Below are positions 40,392-49,774 of a stretch of DNA of 64,000 nt, in pieces. The stretch is from contig CAWKNX010000016.1 in assembly GCA_963851085.1 (NCBI GenBank), positions 444,614 to 508,613 of the forward strand, read 5' to 3'. Within the stretch, counting starts at the first letter, position 1, and the number at the start of each line of letters is the position of its first letter. A program made the translations under genes and the position numbers. Under the pieces are notes generated by a model. It was not told the origin of the DNA, did not search any database, and worked only from the letters and a program-made list of their open reading frames with translations. Source of the DNA: DATFVJ01 sp963851085 (GTDB lineage: Bacteria; Actinomycetota; Actinomycetes; Streptosporangiales; Streptosporangiaceae).

Positions 40392-41188
40392 CAGTCGTCC
40401 AAGCCGATCCGGTCCTCGGTCGTCAGGCGGGATTTCGACGTGACATCACATCGGTGGCCGGTCGTGCACTTCGACAGATGCGCCGGGAACCGACCTCGGT
40501 CATTCCCGCCGTCTTCGTCCCGGCCTTCTTCTACGTCGTCAACCTGGGTGCCCTCGAGAACGTGGCGAGCCACATGAGCGGCCTGGACTACAAGGCCTTC
40601 CTCATCCCAATGGCCATCGCCTTCGCCGTCACCGGTATGACCCGAGCGCCGGCTCTGGTCACCGACATCCAGGACGGTTACTTCGACCGTCTCTGCCTGA
40701 CACCGATTCGCCGCTCGGCGCTTCTGCTCGGACTGATGGTGGCCGATGTCACCGTATTGGTGCTCTTGTGCATTCCCGTTCTCCTGATGGGCTTCGTTGT
40801 CGGAGTGCGCTTTGAGACCGGGTTGCCCGGTCTGGTGCTCTTCGTGGTCATCTGCGGCCTATGGGGCCTTGTCTTCACCGGCTTTCCCTATGCGGTGGCC
40901 CTGAAGACCGGCAACCCGGCGGCGGTCAACGCCTGCTTCGTGATCTTCTTCCCTCTGTTCTTCCTGACCGACGCCGTTATCCCCAAAGGGGCGTTGACCG
41001 GCTGGTTCTCGACGATCGCGACGTACAACCCCGTGACCTATCTGCTCGGGGCACTGCGGTCTCTGATCACGACGGGCTGGGACGCCACGGCGCTCCTCGA
41101 GGGAGTCGCTGCCATGGCCGGCATTGGATGCCTCAGCATGTTCCTGGCGTTTCTGGCCCTACGGGGGCGGGTCCGCAGTGGAGACTGA
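40388..41188 (+). CDS. ABC-2 type exporter permease (DrrB-like)
   Basis: Intact 266 residues with six helices (for example VIPAVFVPAFFYVVNLGAL, LMVADVTVLVLLCIPVLLMGFVVG, CFVIFFPLFFLTDAVIP). The DrrB-type mark is the cytoplasmic loop IQDGYFDRLCLTPIRRSALLLG. Its GTG start overlaps the ATPase stop. Together they form a homodimer-based exporter under the divergent TetR regulator. About 270 bp follow without a recognised gene. Confidence 0.92.
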   Translation: MTVVQADPVLGRQAGFRRDITSVAGRALRQMRREPTSVIPAVFVPAFFYVVNLGALENVASHMSGLDYKAFLIPMAIAFAVTGMTRAPALVTDIQDGYFDRLCLTPIRRSALLLGLMVADVTVLVLLCIPVLLMGFVVGVRFETGLPGLVLFVVICGLWGLVFTGFPYAVALKTGNPAAVNACFVIFFPLFFLTDAVIPKGALTGWFSTIATYNPVTYLLGALRSLITTGWDATALLEGVAAMAGIGCLSMFLAFLALRGRVRSGD

Positions 41189-41459
41189 TAGGACGCGTAC
41201 TGAGTGGGATTCGCAGCGCTATCTGGACCTACGACGAGTGGAGGGAGATGAACACGAACTCTCGACCGGGTCGATCGGGGCAGTCTGCTCTTGGAGACTG
41301 GTCCCCACAACTGCAATACCGGAGACCTCACCGACATGGTTCTCCGCACTGTTGAGGAGTCGACCAGTTCAGCCAGCGATCACCAGGAGGTGAAACTCGG
41401 CAGCAGTGTGCCGATAGAGACCCCGAGAGACAGACTTTCGGGAAGCTGGGCGAGTCGCG

Positions 41460-42086
41460 TCAGGCCCGAGCTTCGAGAATGGGCAGACCGTCGCCAACGA
41501 GATCACAAAGAACCCCCTTGCGTCCCGCCATTGCCAGGATCAACGAGACGAGCGGGCCGCTCACTTCGGGACCTTCCCCGTGCACCCAATCACAGTCACT
41601 GGCCCGAAGACTCAGACCGGCGATCCGGCGTTTGGAGCCAATCAGGAGGTTCGTCTTCTTGTAGTTTTCGGCAACGGCGACAAGGGCACCCTCGGCGTAG
41701 TAATGGTGGAGTCCCAATGGGCGGCGGATATCCTCGCCGTGGACCACAATCTCGCCCAGCATGGCGATGACTGGAGCTGGCGGATGGTTCGTCGTTGTGG
41801 TCCGGGCGTGGAGGCGCTCAACGAGCTCTCCTGGGCTCAACGCCCCAAGGCGCTTGGCCGCCCGGTTGGCAAAGACATCGAAACGAAAACCAGCAGCCGT
41901 CATCTCCTTGTAGAAGTTGAGCGGGGTCTGTTCGGCTGCGGCGAGGATATGCCCGGCCGTGTCCTGAACCGACCACCCCTCGCACCATGACGATGTTGTC
42001 CACTGGTCGGTCGAAAGCCCGGTCCACGTGTCCGCCATCGCCGATCGCTCAGCATGGATATACGTCCAGGTCTGATTGGCTTTCAT
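41460..42086 (-). CDS. Maleylpyruvate isomerase/DinB-fold (mycothiol-dependent type) protein
   Basis: Intact 208 residues. The four-helix DinB-like N-domain shows WTYIHAERSAMADTWTGLSTDQWTTSSWCEGWSVQDTAGHILAAAEQTP, where the His of GHILA is a metal ligand, and EIVVHGEDIRRPLGL supplies another. The C-terminal part has LRASDCDWVHGEGPEVSGPLVSLILAMAGRKGVLCDLVGDG, a sterol-carrier-like domain often attached to this family. Members use mycothiol in actinobacteria; the substrate here is unknown. Confidence 0.82.
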   Translation of the reverse strand: MKANQTWTYIHAERSAMADTWTGLSTDQWTTSSWCEGWSVQDTAGHILAAAEQTPLNFYKEMTAAGFRFDVFANRAAKRLGALSPGELVERLHARTTTTNHPPAPVIAMLGEIVVHGEDIRRPLGLHHYYAEGALVAVAENYKKTNLLIGSKRRIAGLSLRASDCDWVHGEGPEVSGPLVSLILAMAGRKGVLCDLVGDGLPILEARA

Positions 42087-42146
42087 ACGATGGAGCCCGT
42101 TGTTGGATTAGTCGGCGCCGTGAAGGGACCTTGAATCTCGTTGGCC

Positions 42147-42581
42147 TTATCCACCGGGCACACGATCTGCGTCGACATTGCCGCCTTCTGCGACGACGGT
42201 GAGCCGTCCTAGATAGTGATCCCAACCGTTGGTGTGGTCCGAAACTGCGTCAGCGGGGAGTCCGCTATGGATGAGCCGCACTCGGGTTTTGGTTCCCTCG
42301 GGAATGAGTTGGACCTCGACGCGCGTTGACCCTGGCGGGATTGGGTGATCCGGTTGATCCCACCCGAAGGTGAAGACCACCCTCTCGTTCGGAACAATCT
42401 CCACGTACTCACCCGCGGCCTGATGGACGCCACCCGACAACACTCGGTAGACGCCACCCGGCCGAGGGTCGAGCTCCGCGCTTGTGCCGTTCCACTCCAC
42501 ATGTTTCTCCGGAATGGTCAGGAACTCGAAGATGGTCGCCGGACTGGCTTCGATCACGATCTCGCGTACGAGTTCAGCCAT
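42147..42581 (-). CDS. SRPBCC (AHSA1-like) domain protein
   Basis: 144 residues from ATG 42581: MAELVREIVIEASPATIFEFLTIPEKHVEWNG, GVYRVLSGGVHQAAGEYVEIVPNERVVFTFGWDQ, and HSGLPADAVSDHTNGWDHYLGRL. This is the AHSA1/Bet-v-1-like cavity fold of unknown ligand. The start lies 8 bp inside the ArsR gene, so the two are co-translated. The ArsR plus AHSA1 pair is a common bacterial arrangement. Confidence 0.88.
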   Translation of the reverse strand: MAELVREIVIEASPATIFEFLTIPEKHVEWNGTSAELDPRPGGVYRVLSGGVHQAAGEYVEIVPNERVVFTFGWDQPDHPIPPGSTRVEVQLIPEGTKTRVRLIHSGLPADAVSDHTNGWDHYLGRLTVVAEGGNVDADRVPGG

Positions 42582-42897
42582 GAATGTTCTCCTTGTTTGC
42601 CTCAGCGGCTTCCGCAACGCTACGGAGTCGCTCGAGACCGTTGGTCCAATAGTCGTCGAGGAAGGCCCGGAGCTTGGCCATTTCGCGATGGTCCGATCGA
42701 TAAAGACGCCGGGTGCCTTCGCGTCGCTCGACAACGAGTCCGGCTTGTCGCAGAACCCCGAGATGCTGGGAAATTGCCGATCGAGATACCTCTGTAAAGG
42801 ATGCGGCAATCGCCGAAGCCGGGAGTTCCTCGGACCAGATCAGTCGCAAGATCTCCCGCCGGTGCGGCTCCGCCAGCGCCTTGAGGGCAGCCTCCAT
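42574..42897 (-). CDS. ArsR-family regulator partnered with SRPBCC protein
   Basis: Intact 107 residues: AALKALAEPHRREILRLIW, recognition helix SRSAISQHLGVLRQAGLVVERREGTRRLYRSD. No metal-binding cysteines. It is the type (sometimes called SdpR-like) found next to AHSA1 proteins. The region just upstream (42905-42930) has TTACGTAA, likely part of its operator. Confidence 0.9.
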   Translation of the reverse strand: MEAALKALAEPHRREILRLIWSEELPASAIAASFTEVSRSAISQHLGVLRQAGLVVERREGTRRLYRSDHREMAKLRAFLDDYWTNGLERLRSVAEAAEANKENIHG

Positions 42898-42990
42898 GGG
42901 TCATAGTGTAAGTATTGCCTTACGTAAGCGTCAACTGAACTAGTACATAATTCCAGACCGGTGAAGTGCCGTTCCGGCCACCCAGTTTCC

Positions 42991-43031
42991 ACCTCGTCCG
43001 CTGCGTACGCCCCTGTAGTAGAGCGGTCTAC
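42991..43031. repeat. Fourth, core-less arm relic of the attachment array
   Basis: TCCAC at about 42990, followed by a GTCCGC stretch and CCCTGTAGTAGAGCGGTCTAC, aligns with the outer end of the right arm of site 1 (TCCACCGAATCCGC ... CCCTGTTGTAGAGCGGTCTAC). The 14-bp dyad GTAGAGCGGTCTAC (43018-43031) is identical to 24182-24195. No tRNA core is attached. It may mark the old right edge of cargo segment C. Confidence 0.55.
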
Positions 43032-43120
43032 GATCGCCGAGACTGCAAAAGCGCCACCTTTCGAGTCTGCGCGTCACGTGGGTAGGCCAGCCCTCATCCA
43101 CCGAACCTCACCACCCAGGA

Positions 43121-44538
43121 TCAGTGGTCTGCCCGCGCTTCAGTGCCGATCGCATCCCCGAGCTCTTCGAGTGCAGCATGTAGTGCGTCGATGATCAGCC
43201 AGGGGTCGGGAACGCTGACCGGGGAACCGAGCACGGAGACACCCAGCGTTTGCTCGTAGCTCCAGGCAGTGATGTTGAGGCCGATCCCTTCGAGGATCGG
43301 GCCCACCGAGTAGAGAGCCTCGAGCTCGATGGGACCGAAGAAGATCCGCTCCCGCGGTCCGGCGACGTTGGACAGCACGACGTTGAGGGGTGGGTGCACC
43401 CGGTCCGCAATGTGGGACCGGGTCCAGAGCCGCACGGCCGAATGGTAGATCTGTGGCGGCACGAAATCGGCGCGCTGCTCAAAGAGATCGTGGCCGAGCA
43501 CGCTGCGAACCTCCTTGGAAGCTGCCGTCATGCTCCGGATATGTTCGAGGCGCTGGACCGGGTCGGCGATGTCGGTCCCGATGCTCACATAGAGGTTGTC
43601 GACTCGGTTGCCCGACATGCGGGCCACATTCGGGTCGGTCGAGACCGGGACACTGGCGACCAGGGGGCGTGCAGGTAGTTCACCGCGGTCCAACAGGTAG
43701 CGTCGAAGCGCCCCTGCGCACACGCACAGGTAGACATCGTTGAGCGTGGTGCCCGCGGTGCGCCGGATGGACTTGAGATCCTCGAGTGGGAGCTTGGTCA
43801 TTGCAAACGTGCGCTCGGAGGTGAGCGACACGTTGAACGACGTCTTGGGTATGTGGTGGAGAGGAAGAGGGGGCTTGACCGCGAAGCTGCGACGCCGCGC
43901 TTCCGACGCTCGGCCCTGTCGCGCCGATTGCACCACAAACCGCGGCAGGCCCTTCCACCGGACGACATGGTCCTGTGCCGCCATCCTCAGCAGTTCGCGA
44001 CGTGTCGGGAGCGGCTCTGGACGCCACGAATCCGCATCGGGTTCCCTTGACGGCTCGACGTCGGCGCCTTGCACCACGTTCTGGAGCAGGGCCACGGCGG
44101 CGGACCCGTCGGCCACCGCATGGTGGATCTTCGCCACGACCGCGATCCGGCCGCCGTCGAGCCCCTCGACGACCAGCAACTCCCACAGGGGCCGGTCACG
44201 GCGCGAGTGGGGTGCCGGCGAAATCGGCCACCACGGCGGCGAGCTCGCGATCGCCCGCCGGGGCGGCGAGCACCCGGCGGCTGAGGTGACGCTTCAGGTC
44301 GAACTCCGGGTCCTCCACCCAGACGGGATGACCCAGTCCCCACGGGACCGGCACGACCCGGCGGCGGAACGGCGGGAGCCTGCCAAAGTTGGTCCGCGAG
44401 GACCTCGGTCAGGGCGTCGTAGGAGAACTCGCCCTTCAGGGCAGAAACGTCGGACACGACGACCTTGACCGTGTGCATGTGGGCGGTCGGTGTCTCCGAA
44501 TAGAGGAACTTGGCGTCCAGCCCGGTCATCGTCTCCAT
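43121..44538 (-). CDS. Wax ester synthase/diacylglycerol acyltransferase, apparent frameshifts
   Basis: Third WS/DGAT. The N-terminus from 44538 (METMTGLDAKFLYSETPTAHMHTVKV) runs to about 44390. A middle piece in other frames has the LPPFRRRVVPVPWGLGHPVW region, and from about 44190 the main frame continues with the catalytic HHAVADG (VAKIHHAVADGSAAVALLQ). RRTAGTTLNDVYLCVCAGAL and SNVAGPRERIFFGPIELEALYS are the C-terminal blocks. Breaks lie around 44180-44390. About 470 residues. Its start overlaps the 3' end of the hydrolase gene, so both are one operon. Confidence 0.9.
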
Positions 44539-45883
44539 GAGTCAGCCTCGGTTCTCTTGGGAGAACGGCTGGTCGAGACCTGACGCAGCGAGCTGACGAG
44601 GAAGTCGGACACCTGTTTGGACCACAGGTAGCCGACGTGGCCCCCCGAATACCACGAGATGCGGGGCTGATCCCAGTGCTCCCAGAGGCGTTGGGCCTGA
44701 TCCGGAAGGGCCAGCCGGTCGCCGTAGCCGGCGAAGATGAACCGGCCGCGCCTGGGCACCTTGGCCTCGAAGGACAGAGGGGACACCACCCGGTAGACGT
44801 TCTCGGCCGGGCCGCCCATGATCTTGTGCTCGATCGATCGGGCACGGATGTCGTGGGGACTGTGCCGGTGGAACAGGCCTGGGAAATCCGATACCGGGAT
44901 GCCCGCCACCACGCCGTCGATGCCCTGCTCGATACCGGCCAGGAGCGAAACGGTGTACGCGCCCAGGGAGACGCCGTACAGGCTGATCGACGTGGCTCCT
45001 TGCTCACGGATGAGGGTGATGAGCCGCCGGATGTCCCAGACGGCCTGGGTCAGGCCGTGCACGGCGTTCATCAGCTCGAAGGAGAGGAACGGCTCCCCAC
45101 TGACCAGGGTGACCCGGCGCGGCCCATGCAGCGGCAGCGCCGGGAGGGCCACGTTCATCCCCAGCTCGTGGTGGAGCCGGTTCATCTGGAGCCCCTGAAA
45201 GTCCATGAACGGGAAGCCCATGCAGAAGCCGTGCACGGCGATCACCCAGGGGCGGGGGCCGTCGGGGTGGCGGACGATGACGGCCGAGGCGGTCCGGTTC
45301 GGTTCGAACGCCATCCACCGGTCGGCGCCGGGCTCGCCGGGATGGGGGTGAACCCGCTGTCCCAGTCCCACCGGTCGTAGCCCAGCCCCATCGCCCAGCC
45401 CCGGCTCGTCGTCACGTCGGATTCGAAGAGGGGCGGCGGGGTGCGGTGATAGGAGTCGGGCTCCTCGATCCAACCTTCCCGTGCGTACAAGGATTCGGCC
45501 TCGGCGAGCTCGCTCGCCACCCTCGCGTAGTCCCCGGGCAGCGGGAACCTCCGGGGCGTCATGGCCATGGCCAGCAGCGCCTCGTCCATCGCCACCTGGG
45601 CCGCGAGGCCGAGCGAGAGGTGCGGCGCGGGCACCGAGTCGCTCACTTCCCCGCTCAGCAAGGCCGAACCGATGTAGTGCAGCGTCCGGGGCAGGGCGCG
45701 GGTCGCCCGGGCGAGCGCTCGCCGGTTCAAGAACCCGGCAGCAGCTCGGAAGAGCCCGGTGATCCGATCGATCCCCGGCACCGAGATACCGGGCTCCACG
45801 CTCTCGGACATGCTCTCCGTAGGCGGGACTCCGCTCGGGGGGTCAATCCAGTCGCCGGCGGGATCATGCGCAACCTCCCCCAT
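44526..45883 (-). CDS. Alpha/beta hydrolase, apparent frameshift
   Basis: The N-terminal helical region from ATG 45883 (MGEVAHDPAGDWIDPPSG) continues to GWAMGLGYDRWDWDSGF. After a break near 45340 the hydrolase fold follows: PWVIAVHGFCMGFPFMDFQGL (oxyanion region), nucleophile elbow LYGVSLGAYT, and late catalytic residues in IFAGYGDRLALPDQA and WYSGGHVGYLW. About 450 residues. Context between a WS/DGAT and an acyl-CoA ligase suggests lipid ester metabolism; the exact substrate is unknown. Confidence 0.85.
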
Positions 45884-46006
45884 CCGGCCTCCTTGCGTGC
45901 CGTGGCGCCTCGCCCTCGGACAGAGGGCACGGCCGACTGTGATATTACGTCTGGCATTCTGATCAACGGCAGAGCCTGAAGGCCCAGGTCGGGACCAGGG
46001 AGGGCT

Positions 46007-47622
46007 ATGGAGTTCAACCTTGCCGATCTTTTCGAGAGCGTGGTCGACCAGATCGGGGATCAGACGGCGATGGTGTCGGGCTCCCGGAGGCTCAGCTACA
46101 CCGAACTGGACCGGCGGGCCAACCGCCTCGCCCACCACCTGGAGGGCGCCGGCGTCGGTCCCGGTGACACGGTGGGGCTGCAGCTGGTCAACGGCACCGA
46201 ATACATCGAGAGCATGCTGGCGTGCTTCAAGATTCGTGCCGTGCCGGTCAACGTCAACTACCGCTACCTGGCGGGCGAATTGGAGTACCTGTACAGGGAC
46301 GCCGCACTGGTGGGCCTCGTCTTTCATGGCCGCTTCGCCCCAGCGGTGAAGGGTGCTCTGGGCGCCATGCCCGAGACCAGGGCCGTGCTGGAGGTCTGTG
46401 AGCCGGTCGGTCATCGCCCGACCGTGGGTGAGGACTACGAGAGTGCCCTCGCATCGGCGCCCGACACCCGCGAGTTCCCCCGCGCCGCAGCGACGACCTC
46501 TACTGCGTCTACACGGGCGGCACGACCGGCATGCCCAAGGGCGTGCTCTGGCGACACGACGACATCTTCTTCGCGGCCATGGGCGGCGGTGACCCACTGT
46601 CCTTGGGCAACCACATCGCCACCCCTGGCGAGCTTGCCACGCGGCTCCTGCATCCGGGCATCACTGCGCTCGCCATACCTCCGTTCATGCACGCGGCCGG
46701 GCACTGGTTGGCGTTCTCCACGCTGTTCGGTGGCGGGACGGTCGTGACGACCGAAGGGGGGGTCTTCGACGCCACCGAGGTCTGGCGCCTGGTGGAGGCG
46801 GAGCGGGTCAACGCGATCGCCGTGGTGGGCGACGCCATGGTCCGGCCGCTGCTCGACGTGCTGGCCGCGCAACCCGATCGCTACGACCTCTCGTCGCTGA
46901 TGGCCGTGGGATCCGGGGGAGCGGTGCTCTCGCCGTCCACCAAGGCACAGCTGGCCGAGCTCCTCCCCGGGCGGATCGTCGCCGACCGATTCGGGTCTTC
47001 GGAGACCGGCCAGGTCGGTGGTGAGATGCCTCCCGGGGACCCGTTCGGGCCGCCACGCCTGCGGGTTGACGAGCGCACCGACGTGCTCGATGCCGATCTC
47101 CAACCTGTCCCACCGGGTTCTGGGGTGATCGGACACCTCGCCAGGGGCGGCCACGTCCCGATCGGCTACCTAGGCGACCCGCCCGGGTCCGCGGCCACCT
47201 TCGTGGAGGCACGGGGCCAACGATGGGCGCTCCCCGGTGACCTGGCGACGGTGAACGCCGACGGGAGCATCGTCGTCCTCGGGCGCGGTTCGCTCTGCAT
47301 CAACACTGGCGGGGAGAAGGTCTTCCCCGACGAGGTGGAGGCCGCGTTGAAGGACGACCCCGACGTCCGCGACGCCATCGTTGTCGGCGTGCCCGACCCT
47401 CGCTTCGGTGAGCGGGTGGTCGCCCTGGTACTGCCCCGAACCGGGCACGAGATCGATCCGGAGGCAATCCGCCAGCACGTCCATGCGAGGCTGAGCGGCT
47501 TCAAGGTGCCCCGAGAGGTCATCGTCGTCGATGACTTCGTTCGTTCACCCAGCGGAAAACCGGATTACCCCTGGGCCCGAGCGGTCGCCGAAGCGGCGTT
47601 ACGAGACCAGAACGAGGATTGA
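46007..47622 (+). CDS. Acyl-CoA synthetase (AMP-binding, FadD-like), apparent frameshift
   Basis: Activates a carboxylic or fatty acid to its CoA thioester using ATP. ATG 46007 follows GGGAGGG. N-domain LSYTELDRRANRLAHHLEGAGV; a break near 46490 leads to the P-loop YTGGTTGMPKGVLWRHDD, then DRFGSSETGQVGG, GDLATVNADGSIVVLGRG and NTGGEKVFPDEVEAAL. The catalytic Lys is in RSPSGKPDYPWAR. About 538 residues. Divergent from the hydrolase/WS/DGAT operon with a 123-bp gap, so it could feed acyl-CoA to that pathway. Confidence 0.92.
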
Positions 47623-47631
47623 GGAAACCGA

Positions 47632-48462
47632 CTAACCGAGAATCGGAAAGCGGCGTTCAGCTGCCAATCGATCGAGCGTCGTCTGCATCGTCTCCGTGAG
47701 TTCCTGGTAGCAACGGCGAACGATCGATTCGTCCTCAGCCGCCTCAGGCCCGTACCGAGACGACCAGTCGATCGGTGGGCCCAGCTCCACGGTGATCTTG
47801 GCGGGAAGAGGCCACGTGGGAATGCCCCCTGGAACGACACCAAAGGGGGGTCCCAGCACCAGAGGCATCACTTTGATGCGGAACATGCGGTCGAGCCCGA
47901 GCCACTTTGCGACGCGCTCCCCTCGGCCGAGGACGATCAGCGTCTCGTGGGCGCCGACGGAGACGGCAGGGACCACGGGGACCCTTGTTCGCAATGCGAG
48001 ACGAACGACGCCGACGCGACCGCCGAACTCGATGCGGTTGCGCTCCCGCCAGGGTCGGAAGACCTCTGAGTCACCACCCGGGTAGTCGATCAGGATCCCT
48101 CCGCTGCGAAGAATCGCCTCCGCCTCGGCCGGCCCGGCTTCGACAGCGCCGGCACGCTTCATGACGGGACCCACTCCTGGGAGCCCCAGGAAGAACGAGT
48201 GGAAGAGTGCGTAGACAGGCTCGTCTTCGCCCCGCTCACGCCACCACGCGGTCAGCAGGACTGGTAGATCCGGGGGTGTCTGGCCACCGGAATGGTTCCC
48301 AACCACAAGGAAGGGTCCGCGTTGGGGTAAGCGCTCAAACCCCCTCACCTCTGGCCGGAAGTAGGACGCGTAGCGTTCCAGGACTGGTCGAGCGGCACGA
48401 AGGAACGCTGGGTCACGGGTAGACCCCGCCGGGGCAGCTGTGGCTTTGCGGCTGTCCACCAT
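47632..48462 (-). CDS. PlsC-type lysophospholipid acyltransferase
   Basis: Intact 276 residues. The acyltransferase blocks are GPFLVVGNHSGGQTPPDLPVLL (His and Asp of the active site, with a slightly longer spacing than NHxxxxD), GGILIDYPGGDSEVFRPWRERNRIEFGG and VPVVPAVSVGAHET. No strong membrane helix. It probably acylates a glycerol- or polyol-based lipid. Convergent with the acyl-CoA ligase, only 9 bp apart. Confidence 0.87.
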   Translation of the reverse strand: MVDSRKATAAPAGSTRDPAFLRAARPVLERYASYFRPEVRGFERLPQRGPFLVVGNHSGGQTPPDLPVLLTAWWRERGEDEPVYALFHSFFLGLPGVGPVMKRAGAVEAGPAEAEAILRSGGILIDYPGGDSEVFRPWRERNRIEFGGRVGVVRLALRTRVPVVPAVSVGAHETLIVLGRGERVAKWLGLDRMFRIKVMPLVLGPPFGVVPGGIPTWPLPAKITVELGPPIDWSSRYGPEAAEDESIVRRCYQELTETMQTTLDRLAAERRFPILG

Positions 48463-48551
48463 TCCTCAACTATGCACGTGATCGGGGTCGATGTCGGGAC
48501 GAACCTGGTGCATGCGACGTTGTTCGTGCCGAATATCCCATCCAAGCAGCT

Positions 48552-48646
48552 CATGCCACGAGTCGGTACTCGTGAATGAGGCCTGTGGGTGCCGACAACT
48601 CATCCGACCAGGTCATGCAACGAGTCGGTACTCGTGAATGAGGCCG
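48552..48646. repeat. Direct duplication of the transposase 3' end
   Basis: The sequence ACGAGTCGGTACTCGTGAAT followed by GAGGCC occurs at about 48559-48584 and again at about 48621-48646, 62 bp apart. It encodes the last residues HEYRLVA of the transposase and contains the dyad GAGT-CGGT-ACTC. It could be a terminal repeat of the element, two overlapping insertions, or a local duplication. Confidence 0.7.
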
Positions 48647-49690
48647 CCGAGGACAGCATTTCGATGTAGCTGTGTCGGATCGGGCTTGTCGATTTGGGTT
48701 GGCTCGAGCCTCAAGGTCCTCGGTGCCCGCTGGTCGAGAGAGCGATGCGGACGGTGGTCGTTGTAGTGAGCGACGTACTCGAGCAGTACCTGCTCGAGAT
48801 GCTTGCGCCCGAAGATGAGGATCCAATCGGTGCACTCTCGGCGGACGGTACCGACTAAGCGTTCGGCGAACGCGTTCGCTCGTGGAGATCGAACCGGGGG
48901 TCTTGATGACTCTGATGCCCTCGGTGCGGAACACCTTGTCGAAACTGGAGGTGAACTTGGCGTCCCTGTCGCGGATGAGGAACGTGGCTGACTGGCAACG
49001 GGCAGTGAGGTCGACGCTCAGATTGCTAGCCTGTTGGGTCACCCACTCCCCCACTGGGTTGGAGGTGATGCCTGATAGGTAGACACGCCGGGTGTCGAGC
49101 TCGATGAAGAACAGCACGTACAGACGGCGAAGCAGCACCGTGTCGACGGTGAAGAAGTCGCAGGCCAGCATGGTCTCTGCTTGGACCCGCAGGAACTCCG
49201 CCCAGGTCGGGCCAGAACGCCTCGGAGCTGGTTCGATGCCATGCCGGCGAAGGATCTCCCACACGCTCGAAGGGGCAAGCCGAACGCCCATCGTGGCCAG
49301 CTCCCCCTGGATCCGTCGGTAGCCCCAGGTCGGGTTCTCCTTTGCCAGGCGAAGGACCAGAGAGACCGTGCCTGCTGGAATGCCGGGTCGTCCTTGCCGT
49401 CGGTGCGAGTAGGTCCACTTCCGTCGCACCAACGCGCGGTGCCAGCGCAGCAGGGTCTCGGGCCGGACGAGGAAGCGTCGCTGGCGAGCAGTCGACAGAA
49501 GCCGACTCAATCCAGCGAGTATCGCTCGATCCGCTGGTCGCAGGGCCGGACGGGCCACCTGGCGGCGCAGGATGGTGACCTCGTGGCGAAGGATGACGAT
49601 CTCGATGGCCAGGTCCTGTCGCTCACTCCGAGAGAGACGTACCAACTGGAGCATGCGGACGAAGGCAAGGTAGAGGAAGGAGAGCGCCAC
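48613..49690 (-). mobile_element. rve-type (IS3/IS481-superfamily) DDE transposase, apparent frameshifts
   Basis: N-terminal helices from 49690 (MALSFLYLAFVRMLQLVRLSRSERQDLAIE), HTH-like GRPGIPAGTVSLVLRLAKENPTWGYRRIQGELATMG, then the integrase core: first Asp in MLACDFFTVDTV, second Asp in FLIRDRDAKFTSSFD, and Glu in another frame (NAFAERLVGTVRREC). The C-terminus is GGLIHEYRLVA with stop at 48613. About 360 residues. A 30-bp copy of its last codons is repeated downstream at 48552-48584, so the element's end is duplicated. Terminal inverted repeats were not identified. Confidence 0.82.
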
Positions 49691-49774
49691 GCACCATCCT
49701 CGTCGCGCAGATCACGCCAACGAAAGTCCAGGCCGCGGGTCCGGATGACGTTTTCGGCACCCACAGGCCCCCGG

